DNA of 64,000 bases from Bugulina stolonifera (taxonomy: Eukaryota; Bryozoa; Gymnolaemata; Cheilostomatida; Bugulidae), in contig OW285194.1 in the NCBI GenBank assembly GCA_935421135.1, forward strand, positions 9,284,376 through 9,348,375, in the 5' to 3' direction. The first letter of the stretch is position 1; the number at the start of each line of letters is the position of its first letter. Below the pieces are notes generated by a model, which ran no database searches, was not told the DNA's origin, and was given only the letters and a program-made list of their open reading frames with translations. The translations under genes were made by a program, and so were the position numbers. Of this stretch, positions 24,638-37,291 are shown piece after piece.

Positions 24638-25301
24638 CAGGGTTGGGAATCGCCAATAGCATTCGATGTTCAATGGCGATTTCTGTTGGTCTATTCACCA
24701 TCGATTCCACCTAGTCGTTGGTTTCCAACAAAGCCATCGAAATGCATGTATTCGTTGGTTTTATAGGGTTACAGCTGCGTTCGATTGTCACTAGACTGCT
24801 AGTTGATCTGCTAGTAATGTTTAGTAAAGGAAATAAATGAAAAGCCTCGTAGCTTAGTTCTTATATTTTTAAAATATGATGATGAACTGTTTTATTTAAT
24901 AATGAAATAATTATAATAGCCTCTATTTGCAAGCTAGGATGAAATGTGAGTGGCTAGCAATAAATAAGAAATAATAGCCTGGTATTTCTGGCTAAGATTT
25001 GCTATACATATAAATATTTGGGAGCTAAAAAGAAACATAAAGGTAATATTAGGCACGTTTGTTATAACATTTTAAAGTAATAGACAAAATTAGTAAAAAC
25101 AATAAATTTCTCTATTTTAATTTTTACAAAAATTATACCCATATACATGTGCATTTTCTAAAGTCATCATCGATTGTAAAATCGACTGAAGTACAATCAT
25201 TGATTTGTTATAGTAACAACCGAATGCATGTATTCTTTGGTTTAATCAGCATAATCGAAAATCGAATGCAAAAAGAAAGTGGATCAAAGTTCCCAACCCT
25301 G
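24638..25301. mobile_element. hAT-type MITE 2 (664 bp)
   Basis: The termini are the 12-bp inverted repeats CAGGGTTGGGAA and TTCCCAACCCTG. A perfect 8-bp target duplication, GTAATTAT, lies at 24630-24637 and 25302-25309. Subterminal ATCGAATGC and CGAATGCATGTATTC motifs recur in inverted orientation. No transposase is present. It sits only 55 bases from the end of MITE 1. Confidence 0.94.
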
Positions 25302-25804
25302 GTAATTATTTATTTTTATTTGTTTAATATAAAATAATTGGGGACCGATAAGAATAACAATATTGACTAGAGTGTAAATAATTTGTTTCTGGCAGATCCC
25401 TATCAATTACATAATTATATGGTGGCTCCTACAAAATTGCGTTGTTACACATTAGGAATTAATTAGTATTTCTTAGTATTTTATTTATTTAAAATGTGAA
25501 AGGAAATGGAGCAGAGATAAAATAACTTGACTGGCTAGCACGCAATAGACCAATCGCTGAGCCTCTTTGAACAAGTTGCTTGCGAAGTACAGTTGGTTTA
25601 ATTGGATCATTGAAACACTTTCCGACGAATTGAAGTTTTGATGTGAAGTGAAAGTGCTTCTTGATTCGAAAGTTCACCAATGAAAACGACACGTCTATCA
25701 GGTTCCGGTTGCCAGCTGGTCAAGAAGCGGTGTTTCACTTCGTGCTGCTCCCTTTGCATTTTAAAACACCAGTCTTCTGAGTCTTGAACTGCAGTTAACT
25801 CAAT

Positions 25805-28068
25805 ATGGTTGAACTTGCAGGAGATGATTCGCCCTTCAAACAGAGCGTTGATAACAATGTACTTATTGTAGCATCTGTCTTAGTGCTAGCTGTCTTTGGT
25901 AGGTTTCATCAGTTCCATCAGTCAGTCACTTCAGGCATCAAACAAAGTGAAAATCAAAATAAAACCTGAAATGATAAAATGAAAATTAAAGTAAATGAAA
26001 ATTAAAATTAAAAGCAAATTGTTGTTTTGTTTTTTGCATTTTCTCACAGAGACCGCACTTAAAAGTGCGTAAAGTCGTGAGAACTCGATTGTTTTTTTTT
26101 CAATTTTATGGTAAAAGTGCTATTTTTGTAATCTTTTTCTTTGTTATATGATATTTATATATATATATGTATTTTTTTTTATGAAAAGAAGTTACAATTC
26201 GTCATTAAGATTTCATCTTGACGAAAGAAATAAGAGCGGTATTTTAATTTTAATTTAGTGTATGATTTGTTTGCACCTCAGGCTCATGTTCCTTACTTAT
26301 TTTAAAATCAAATAGTATTATTTTATTTTTATAATAGTATAATTTTTGTCTTATGTCTATAAAAAGAAATAATATTGTATAAGTATTAAGTATAATTAAT
26401 TAAAGTATTAATTATTATAAGAATAATAATTAATAAATATGGTGAGCTATCCCTACCATGCTGCTCAACTCATGCTCTAGAGCCTAGGCCTACTCCACCG
26501 AATCGAATAGTAATTATATTTTATTATAATTATTATCATGTAAACACTAGCAGTGACAATCTATGGCTAGAACTTTAGTGACACAACAAACAATGATAAA
26601 TTTTGTGATTTTAAAAATTAACTCGGAACAGAGGAATTACAGTAGTAGCAGAGTATTGCAATAATGTACATTAGAATTTACCAGATACACCACACTCGCC
26701 AACTCAAGCAACATTTTGTGACTAATTGAAAGGAGTCATAACATGAATATAATGACTTGTTTTAGCTGTTGAAAACTTGTAATTTGAGTTGATTTAATTA
26801 TTGCCGTGACCAAAGACTTAACTCAAATATTGCCATTATGTTGAAATATTCATTAACCTTGAGGTTTCACTAAGAAACTGTAAATTACAATTTAACACAC
26901 TGGGGCTATTACCATATTGTTACCGAATAACAACACAAAACCATTTCTACAATTTGCTAGAAGAAGTGCTCAGGCTACATATAGATTGTTATTTTTATAT
27001 TTATTTGAATGAAAAATCTTTTGTGTAAATTAATTCAATCGAATCAATTTTACAGTTGGACATATATATTTTTGGACAACAAGATGACCTGGCTGCATAA
27101 TTAGGAGGGCATGTCATAATTCATGGTTGTATAAGGGCGCTAGACATTGTAGCCCATTAATCATCTTGGTGGCAGGGAAGATGGTTTTATACTGATACAA
27201 GTATATTCAGAGTTGATTTCGATTAGAAAATTTCAAGAAAAAGCTAGTGATGATTGAAATCCAGAAAACTGCTGGTAACAATAATTTGCTTTTTTCTGAT
27301 TTACATGTTCAGTATCGTTCATAACATTTATAGTACTCAATAGAGGTGGTATAGTTGCAATCTATCCATATACATGTAGAATGGGCATGGAGTGGAAGTA
27401 GATAATAATATATAGCCATGAAGAAATTAATATACATTTTGATCTAGGTGACGTCATAAGGATCTCGAGGAAAGTCAGTCACTTACAGTTCTATTCCTAC
27501 TCTAATGGTCCCTTATGCTGTAGCCATAATATCATAGTGGCTTTACACTTATATTGGTTCACTGCCTAATAAAGGATTTAATTTCTTGCAGCATTTCTGG
27601 TCTACAAAGTCGTCTCTAGTCTAAGAGCTAAAGAGAGAGCCAAAGAAGAAAAGAAACTGGCCAAACAGCAACGAAAAGAGAAAAGTAAGTAATATATTGC
27701 AGTTGTAAGGTGCTGGTAGAAGTCACCTATCAGTTGTAACTCAAGCCTCCTTTCTACTGTTGACTCTGCTTGTAGAATAAGGTTAGGTTCAGATTTTAGT
27801 TCGGCGTTACTATACTGATAATTATTTTTAGCATTTTTTATTGGCAGATTTTACTTATAAAACACTTTTTTGTATCTCTGTGTGGTTGATTCCAGTTCTC
27901 ATTGTGTCAACTTTCTCATACTCCAATCAAGTAGCCTTCTTGGGCCAACCATGCAGTTTTTTTATAATACATAAGTTTATCCAATGAACAATATTTCTTA
28001 ATGCGCAAAATTGTATTTGTTTTGTTCATGTTGTAGGCCAAGGTGCAGGTCCCAAGAAGACCAAGTGA
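25805..28068 (+). CDS. Small single-pass membrane protein with basic tail (72 aa)
   Basis: Three exons, 25805-25898, 27592-27684 and 28037-28068, join in phase to encode 72 residues. Residues 1-18 are acidic to polar (MVELAGDDSPF). Residues 19-39 form one hydrophobic segment (VLIVASVLVLAVFAFLVYKV). The rest is a highly charged Lys/Glu/Arg helix ending GAGPKKTK. By the positive-inside rule the basic tail should be cytosolic. The layout resembles small integral membrane proteins such as SMIM15, but I cannot assign an orthologue. A possible polyadenylation signal AATAAA is at 28583. The splice signals and phase closure support a real gene despite its size. Confidence 0.75.
25899..27591 (+). other. 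First intron of the small membrane protein gene
   Basis: A 1.7-kb AT-rich intron with GT (25899) and AG (27591) ends. It contains homopolymer-rich and TA-rich tracts around 25970-26420. No nested gene is seen. Confidence 0.7.
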
Positions 28069-29487
28069 TCTCCTTTCAACTAAACTTAACTTATCTAGAC
28101 ATATTATATTTAACCAGCAGTCGGTTGTCCTCCCACAACTTGATATTAACAGTAATGGCTACTACTGAAATTAGGAATTATCTTCTCTTGCCTTCAACAG
28201 TATAATAATAGGACAACTCCGGCTTATTGTTTTCCATTCCATTCATCCTGAATCATTTTAATATTATTAGTCATGGTGATTTACAAGTTTATAATTTAAA
28301 TTTGGGTTTCTAAGTAGTTGACATTTTATTGGTAATGCCAAGCTTTATTTAATATTTGGGTAGTAATTTGTCAAAGGTGTGTTCCAGCTATTTTTGTATT
28401 TTATTATAACACTGCTATGTTTATGGTTAAGCAGGAGTTGTTTTTGGGGATCATTTATATACATGTACTGCACCATCTGAAGTACCCATTAATTTTTCTT
28501 GTCTAGAACTGAAGTTGTTAGACATCGTTAGTCGTATAGGGTAAGCAACTATCTTAGCAATCTAAACTTCATCATTGGCACAAATAAAATGATTCTTTAA
28601 CTACTGTATGGTAAAGTTGGTGTATAAACTTTTAATCAATGGACTCTCAAACAGGGCATTACAGAACTCCACTGGGTACTGCTACATGTATATGATTACA
28701 TCACAGGTGTAGATGAATTATTGCAATTCTTTATTAACTCATTTCACACTATAAAATGATCAAAGTATATACCAGTTCTCTTCAGTGATGTATGTATGGT
28801 ACATTCACAATGTTCAACATCTTAATTGGCATCAGATTATTGGCTTGCTGGCTACTTACAGAGATTTTGGTCTACTCCAGCATAGGCCAAAATATAGTAG
28901 TAGTTATGCCCGATTTGGCTTGGACTCGGTAGTCTGAATACCAGTACTAATAGTCCTCACTGCATATTCAAAAATAAATTTCCCTGCAAGAAAAAAAACG
29001 TTTCTCTATAATAGGAGATTTACTTTACAATAAGTCTTCTAATTTAACAACTAATGTATTAAAAGCGAATAATACTGGAGATAAGTGTTAGTTAGAACTA
29101 GACAACATATTGTAACTGGAAACTCATCAGCTGCTGCTGCACCGTGGGTATCGCCAACTAAGTATTTTGGATAGCTGTTAGTAATAGTGTGGCGTTTATA
29201 CATGTAGCTGCTTGAACGATATATATCACATTCACAGGTATATTTGTGAATGGCTTACGTGGGGCACAGTCGTAAGGCAGCACTACTGATAGCTGTGGGG
29301 GTTGGCTTGATAGCAATAGGATATTGCAGAGTGGGGTGGTAGCATAACTCCTTGTCTAATCGATTTCTGCACATGTAATGTAGGTTTTTGAGATAATATT
29401 TTACAGCATGGCCTGGAATGAAAGGTGACAGCGTTCTATGCAGTGAGAATAGGTTAAACAGATTTTGCTGTATTTTATTTAGTTTAT
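28069..29487. other. 3' flank of the small membrane protein gene
   Basis: The probable 3' untranslated region runs to about 28600. AT-rich sequence without a recognisable gene follows, up to the U1 copy. Confidence 0.6.
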
Positions 29488-29651
29488 CAGGGGATAGCGC
29501 GAACGCAGTCCCCCACTACCAAAAATTACGCACCCGAGTTATCCACATTTGGGATAATCGCAGGCGTCAACCAAACCGAAGTGCAATGGTAAGGCCTCTT
29601 CCTGGGGGATCCACCTTCTTGATCGTGGATACCCCTGTGCCAGGTAAGTAT
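29488..29651 (-). ncRNA. U1: U1 spliceosomal snRNA, copy 2 (intergenic)
   Basis: This 164-nt copy on the minus strand is identical to copy 1 except at RNA position 21, which is U here and C in copy 1. The change lies in an internal part of stem-loop I. All functional landmarks (5' splice-site pairing end, U1-70K and U1A loops, Sm site) are intact. Directly upstream of the 5' end, a CAGCTTCCCAACTC segment matches copy 1 (TAGCTACCCAACTC), probably part of a shared promoter. The apparent plus-strand peptide here is spurious. Confidence 0.97.
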
Positions 29652-31836
29652 GAGTTGGGAAGCTGTTACATGCTGTGAAGCTAAAATTGATGTCTTATTA
29701 TTTAGGTGTGCTAAATCCTCAAGGAAGAGGTTTAAAGTAACTTATTTGTTCCACAGGGTTTGTGTGTTGTAGAAATCTTAAAAAATTAACACCTTAACCT
29801 CAACAAGTACATTACCACATTATATTTGCAGCAAATCAAAAAATGATAGTGACATAAGCAATATTAAAGGTTGAGATAAATCCAAAGTTTGATTGTGTTT
29901 TTGGGTGGATATACATCTAGAAAGAGTATGCTACCATTAATTTTTCACCACTGATTTTGCATAGCATTATCGTCATAACAATAAATAAAATCATCCTATA
30001 ATACCGTAATTATCCTAATTTTTAATAGAGATAATATTATGCAATTGTACATGTATATGCAACAACAAAAAATTTCTATAAATTGTGGTCTACAGAGCAC
30101 TATTTTTAAAGGCTATCATGGAACAGCAAGCATTTGCATTTGGTTAACTTTAGACAACTTGCTTGAATATCGCAGTTCCTGATGTTTGGCCAGAAAATTC
30201 AAAAATACAGGCTTGTGGCCAGTGGTAATCTTCCAAACTCTTCTGTTCACTACAATTATAGCACTTACACGTATAATACTATTTTGACCATTTCCTTTTA
30301 CCCAACAATGTAAAGATCTGCGTGTTGTTGTACTGCTTCTTGGTATGTGTGACTGTACATGTTGCAGAGGTTCAATATAACACATGTAATGTATGTTGAC
30401 TAAATAACATGTATGTACATTGTAGTTTGTACTACTTTACTATGGAAGTTACTTTCTCTCGCCATATAATTACTGGCTGACTGCCAGCAAATCTCACACC
30501 AATATCCAATCAAATAGCACTAATGGGTGCTGAATGGCCAATCAATAACCTCACAAACAACAACGACCCTATTCAGCGTGTTTCAACACTATTGTTATCC
30601 TTCACATTACTATGCGCTAATATCGAGAGTGCAGTATTTCTACTACCAAGCATACTTCATAGTAAATACATAGCAGCTGTTTGCAACGCTTATCATATGG
30701 ACTTCATTCTCATTGCTGAACTGTTCAACTAGTTAACTCCATGTAGGGATTATTGGGTTTTACTACTAGTAGCTACATGTACTACTACTTTCATACATAA
30801 TATTCAGCATTTGAAAAAGAAAACTTGGATAAGTGGGATTATTATATTGTCAGCATAATCATATAAATTACTTTAGAAAGGCAGTTGATTCCACATTATA
30901 CACGACTTTATTGGATTTTTAGCCTAACCAGTATAAGGAGGGAATCATCTATTTGGCGCTGTAGAAGTGAGGTAAGTTTAATTTCAGTTTAGCCCATTGA
31001 TTATCTGGCAAAAGAAAGGTGTATATCAATTTATGCAGTATATAGCCCTACATATACACATGTATTATACAATGTAATGTATAATATATGCGTATACATG
31101 CTACATCTATACATGTAGTCTACATATAATATTCTTCGAAGGTTATATTGTAATAAAGATACAGTGATGAATATATTTTTTTATTTTTACTCCTCAGCCT
31201 ATATTAGCCCATTACTATACAAATCATGGCTTAGTTTACTGTTTCATGTAAAATGTATTATAGGCTATACTACACGTACATCTAAATGCCCAATAGCTGA
31301 CAACTCACAAGACCCAGATTGACTCATTAAAAGCACATGCGTTTGAGATGATTTTGGGTACCAGTACATCTATAATTGTGTGCTCAATTATAGTGCTCTA
31401 TGAAGTTGATTACAATATATAGTATAATTCCTACAGGCTGACTGCATAAATATCATGTGACTGGAGTAGCCCTAAGTTATGTAAGATTATTACATAACAT
31501 AAAATTTGGTGGCACAACTATCTGCACACATAGTATCTGCATATACACATTATTTTACTACTGGTGCAGTTATTTTGATAGCACATGACTATAATAAGCC
31601 GATTTGTGCAACCTGAGCCCTGAAACTCAAGTGTTTGCAGTAATAGTGATAACAGTGTATATTAGATGGATTCACTATAGAGATATATATAGGCCTAGTG
31701 TACATTTGGAAGATAATGTGGGAGATAACGATATATATCGGACCATGACTGTTTGAACTATGTGAAATGTGAACTTAGTTCTTGCGATTCAACATGACCT
31801 GTAGCCTGTTCTCCGAACCCTAATAGTCACTACTTC
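29652..31836. other. Gene-free AT-rich stretch
   Basis: It starts with the upstream region of U1 copy 2, where its promoter should lie. The remainder shows no exon-like segment with splice support, only scattered TACATGTA motifs and TA-rich patches. Confidence 0.6.
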
Positions 31837-32080
31837 CCGGCTTATACTTCACGGCATGACCAGCCCCAAGTTGAACTGCCAGGTGTGAGTGCTGGCCAAC
31901 TCCCTATGAGAAAGGCCCAGATGGTATTGGCAACGTGAGGGTATAAGAGTTGCCTGGACTTTATCTGAGGTACAGGAGCAATTGCTGGATGCTCCTCCTA
32001 ACACCACCGTGACCGAGATTCGAACCTGGAACCTTCAGCATGAAATTCCAGCATTTTAACCACTCAGCCACGGTTGCTCC
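31837..32080 (-). mobile_element. tRNA-derived SINE, copy 1
   Basis: The minus strand starts with a tRNA-like head, GGAGCAACCGTGGCTGAGTG, containing an A box (TGGCTGAGTGG). A B box (GGTTCGAATCT) follows about 45 bases later. A non-tRNA body of about 165 bases then carries TAGGAGGAGCATCCAGCAATT and CATCTGGGCCTTTCTCAT segments. The same head and body occur at 49778-50058, which shows a dispersed family rather than a functional tRNA. The class II-like arm length resembles Ser or Leu tRNAs, but the anticodon cannot be assigned. Confidence 0.9.
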
Positions 32081-35000
32081 TTCAATAATCGCTACGACTA
32101 TGTAGAAATTTTTAGAACTTCAGCTATCATTTTATATTTGAAACTATTTCTGTCATATTCAAACCATAGTGATGATTACATGGTAGCCCTACATCTATGT
32201 CATTATGATAAGTTATTAGTTAATATGATAGTATGATTATTATAATTCTTCTGTGGTAGGACAAACAAATTAAAAATCTATCAGGTCAGTATTGCACCAA
32301 AATTTATTAAATTACAATTTGGTTTAGTATTTCCTTTCACCAATAGATCTATGTGTAGGCAACTATAATATACATACTATTGACATCATCTGAGGCGGCA
32401 AGGAATGAATAAAATTTTATCAGATATGAATCAGAAAGCTACAAAGAGCTGAAAGCTGAATTTGATAAGCTTGCCGTGACAAGCACTATAGAAACCTCAG
32501 GGAATCGTATTCAGTGTATTATATCTGACCGTGGCATTTGAATTCAACCTAAAACTGAACTATTCAATACACTATTACTATATAATATAATATAACATTA
32601 TATAATATAATGTAATATAATATAATAAAACTAGTTTGTCACTTCTATATTATTTTCTCTTGTGGAAAAATACGAATTTGATATAGGAGTGATACATGAT
32701 ATATAAGTACGTGTATTATAGTATACATGTACATAGCCTACATATATATATGTAGGTTTTGGTATAGGACTACACATGCTTATACACAGTATGCAATTTA
32801 CCATGTCTTTTTTGTTTTATGTGCATACCAATAGCTGCCCCAATAACAATTCATACAGTAATATGTGCCACTTTGATTTATTCCAAACAAAACTCAATAA
32901 AGTAGGCAGCATCCCAATATGATTTGTTGCAGTGTTTCTACATTACACTAATATGTTGAGCTCATTAGTTATATTTGTACATCTGTGTTCCTGCTGAAAA
33001 TTTAAAACTGTTGGGTATTTGTGGACATCAGGAATGTTGCAACATAAGATTTAGTAGCCTACTGTTTTTTGTATGGAGGTGCTGGCGACCAACCTAATCA
33101 TAAGGTGTGAGCAAGGATTTTTATACCATGTGATCAGTTCTTAATTACTTATAAAAAAATAATATATACATTTGTACATTGTGTACATAAAATTTATAAA
33201 AGTAGCCTATTAGGCGTTTATACTTTATAATAATAGGTAAAAATAGGTGGAAATATGCAACGGGTAACTTTGATAGAAACAAAATATGATTATAGTGTAC
33301 AAATGTATAATGTCCTAGCACTAGTGAACAATTTTCATTGCCAGCAGTTATCTCACATTCCACAGTTTTTTTAGTTTTAGCTATGAATCCTAACACTATC
33401 GTATAATTATTTGAATTATTAATTGTGTTTTGTTACGAAATTAATTATTAGATTTAATTAATTCATAAATATTATTACTACGTGTATAGCGATACCCAGT
33501 TCACCGTGTGAGTTATAAATATAGGGTGTTAAGTGCCTCTTAGGTTTTAGGGCTAGTTCCCTGTGGGGGGGGGGGGGCTAACTAAAGAAACCTTCTGGAT
33601 CCAAAGCTCTTTTTTGCGTTTTAATTTTTTGTTACATGGGTAACAACACTGGAAATTGGATGTGAATATTTTTCTTGACCTTGACCTGTGACAGCAGTAA
33701 CATTATTTTCCCACCAACCTAGAAATATGTGGAGCCCTGGGTGACTAATATTCCAGGAACAATGCTGATTTGTTGATATGGGAGTTTACTTAGAATGTGA
33801 CAAACTCAGGCATGTGCTTGTATTATCTTTCAACACACCCTGTGTCAGTCACTCCAAGTCTAATTCCCTGGTGAGCTCTTAGAGGGTCTCCAACACATGC
33901 ATGTGTAATAATCCTTTCCCTCTAAATTATATTATTACTAACACGCTGTGTTTGGGCAAAATCAACAAAAAACTCAAGTTACCATTTACCGATTTCCGTA
34001 TAAAAAAATCGTCAGCATTTTTGTTTCATTTGTAACTTTGCCATATTGTGTATGTACACATACACATACATATGATTATGCCTATTTATCATCAGTTAGC
34101 CAGGCCCTCATCATATTATGACATTTTTGTTATAGCAAGTAATTTGCCTCTTACAACATTATACTATATAAATGCCACTTTTACTATTATTACTAAAGAA
34201 TTGATCAAAATGGAATATAGCTTTATATCTTTTGTTAAATGCTGGTATCGATTGAGACATCATTTTACCTTCCCTGATTAAACTAGTTGGTAAATATACC
34301 ACCAGGCTATGTTATTTGTTTTCACATTATTAATCCACTTGAAGTTATTCACAAATACACTTAGCCTTAGTTCATGCATAATACCTTAGCCGAGTTTCCT
34401 TAACATAATAGAACGTATTATCAATACGGGCCTCAGAAAAAATATACTCCACCCCTTCGCATTGTTACTTGTGTCAATAAGAACTTTTAGGCTACAAAGC
34501 TAATAAATGGAAAAGAGATTGAGAAAACATTATATAATAGGGAGGAGAAAACACCTGCTAAAGAGTCAACATTTACAGATATCACATTGCCCATTATCTG
34601 AACAAAGCTATTCACCATTTCATGTATGAATTGTAAAGGCTGCAAAAAACACTTATTCAATATTACATTATACTCTACACGACCCTATACTTACCTTTTC
34701 AATACACTCAGTGTACCAGTAATTATACAATAACATAAAAACATGGTAGTCACTTTGATTGGGCCTCACTCTGGCCCCAATTTATCACGATTGCCTGTGT
34801 AAACCTTCCCCATGCAGTATGTTAACCTCAACTGGCATTATTGCTCATTTGCTTTGCCCAAATGTCCCAATCACTGGTCTTCCGATTCTCGTCTGAGTGA
34901 AAAGTATTTGTAATGTGGACAACAACATCATACTTGCCAGTTTCCAGCATGTTATTTGTTTGTTGATGCTAAAGATTACTATTTTGAGATACATGGGCGC

Positions 35001-37125
35001 TGCTGAAAGGGTTCCAACGCAGCTGTTGTATTTTGTGGTTGTGTTTGCATTATTGCAACAGTTCAAAATATCTTATTGAATAGTAATTAATAAACAGGTC
35101 AAACAAGGTCAAGATGATACAAGTATAAAATTAATTGTAGGTACCTAATTGGCTCAAGGTTATCATATTTCATCTTAGCTACTAATAAACAAGCCTTATC
35201 AGTCATATTTTTGGTACCAGCTAAGTAGAATTTTTTTCTCTTTTTCTTTACCCTAAAATACTGCTGACAAGCTTCAGTCGAATCATGTCTTTTAGTGGAC
35301 TAAAATGTGTGGACACTGGTGTGGTGTACAATATGACAATGCATGTAGTCCCAACTCATATAAACAATATTAATAACATTGCATTTTCATCAATAGATTG
35401 TTTTACTCCCCAAAGTTGTTTGAAGCACAGCAGTTACCACAGTTAGGTGCAGTAATGGACAGTTACTGGCTACCAGGGTCCAGTGCTGGTACCGCCCACA
35501 AGTTCTCAATACCATAGCAACCTTTTTTGCGATCTCCTCCTCCCCCTCTGATTGGGTAGATGAAGCCAGAATGATAATAATATCATCCAGGCTTGGACTA
35601 TTTCTAAAATGCAGGCCAGAGGAATCAGAGTCTGATGCACGTCATTTTATCATCCAGACTTCAGACAGAGTGCCAAAATATGTGAACAATTATCTAACAT
35701 TTATTTTTCTACTCAATGGCAGTTCACCAACTATGCAGTATTACCATACCTCCACATCCATGACACCAATCTGGAGAACTGCTGTTTCTCTTTCTGCCAA
35801 CCTCGTCTATGATTCACATATTAAATCGATTTCCAAGTAGATTCTATTTTATTTTCTGAATGAGCTGATAATATTTATTTTTTGTCTGTTTTTCCTCTTT
35901 TCCAAACAATGCCACCCTGTATATTTATAATCTGTAGTTATTTTCCATAGATGGGATCAGATGACTGTAACACATTATTGATCTCTCTATAAATGAGATG
36001 CACATTTAATTATGACATCTGCTGCCAAGTCTTGACAGGTCACAGCTAGTGAGTGTGCAGTGGTTCTATCATCTCAACATGTAGGCCTTATTACATATAG
36101 TAGCCATGTTGAATAAAAATAATATACGTAAGCTTCATGATTTCATTCAAATCAATATCGTATTCAGTAGGCACTGCTACATGTATGTCAGAGCAGCTAA
36201 CAGTGTTGGTCATTGTAGTTCACTGATAATTATGATACAAGTACACATTCACATGTTATAACAAACTATATTGTGACTGGCTGGGCAGTCTTGTATTGAC
36301 CACCGGTCAGCCCATTATATTAGTCCTGGTCACCAGGGAGGCCAACTAAATGTTTCATAATCTAAATATGAAATCACTTTAAATATTGATTTTATATTTA
36401 AAAATAGAGCTGATGTGACCAACTAGTACCATGATCCTTAGACAAGTCATTTACTGATCAGTGATGATGCCCATTTGGTTATGCAATCTCATAATTGATA
36501 AAAAATTATTGAAGGGATCACAATTATATTATTATGCAATGATTCGTATAAAAAGTATCAAAGAGTGCCATAATATATAATATAATAATATGTTGCAATT
36601 GGTGATTCTAATTCTAATATTAGCATGAAAAAATGGTAAATCAATTAGTATTGTTTAGTAATATCTAGTTTTGACAGTACTGCATTATAATAAGTGTGAT
36701 TAAATTATATTACAATTAATCTGTTTGTGATCATAAAAGGGAAATAGTCAAGGCAATGTAAATGGTCTATCCATTTTGTAATATTAATCAATAAACAATG
36801 ATAAAAATAACTGAATACCTGGATAGGGTTATGGTTTATATTTCGAAACTAAACCACTGATCTAAAAATAAGAGAGTCAACAAAATCATCAAGAGAACCA
36901 AAATATCATTTATACATAAACAAATAAATAAATACTTATTTTCAACATATATCTCTAAATTATGTAAAAAACCAACATACATAGCCCAGGGACCTATTTG
37001 CCAAAATCTGATAAAAATTAGGGGGTGGAAAGGTTAAGGTACCCAAATCTTGGTAGGATGTAGTCAGGTTTTTGATAGAATGAGGAGACCTGGACGAGAC
37101 AAATAGGTTTAGGTTATTTAGAGAG
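32081..37125. other. Gene-free AT-rich stretch
   Basis: About 5 kb without convincing exons. It contains an AT palindrome-rich patch of TATAATATAA units (32576-32632) and a 13-base poly-G tract (33565-33577). Short reading frames here lack splice context and family motifs. Confidence 0.6.
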
Positions 37126-37291
37126 TTAGGTGCAGAAGTGGAGAAATTTGAGATGGCCTTTGTTCTTCGCCAAAACTGAAGCAGGAGAAGTTGTCTTCTC
37201 TATATTTTGCTGGTTGACCGCCCTTACCCCAAACCCCAACCACAAACAAGGAACTAAGGCTATTTAAATTTCTCCACTACTGCACCCAATT
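37126..37291. mobile_element. Short palindromic MITE, family A copy 1
   Basis: A 166-bp element whose ends are imperfect inverted repeats of about 40 bases. The left end begins TTAGGTGCAGAAGTGGAGAA and the right end complements TTGGGTGCAGTAGTGGAGAA. A related element is at 56699-56863. The target duplication is not clear. Confidence 0.72.

Noticed and set aside
31990..32080. Functional tRNA gene
   Set aside because: A and B boxes are present, but the acceptor stem does not close well and the non-tRNA body is shared with a second dispersed copy.
35571..35840. 89-codon plus-strand frame in the gene-free stretch
   Set aside because: No recognisable motif, no exon context, and AT-rich composition like its surroundings.
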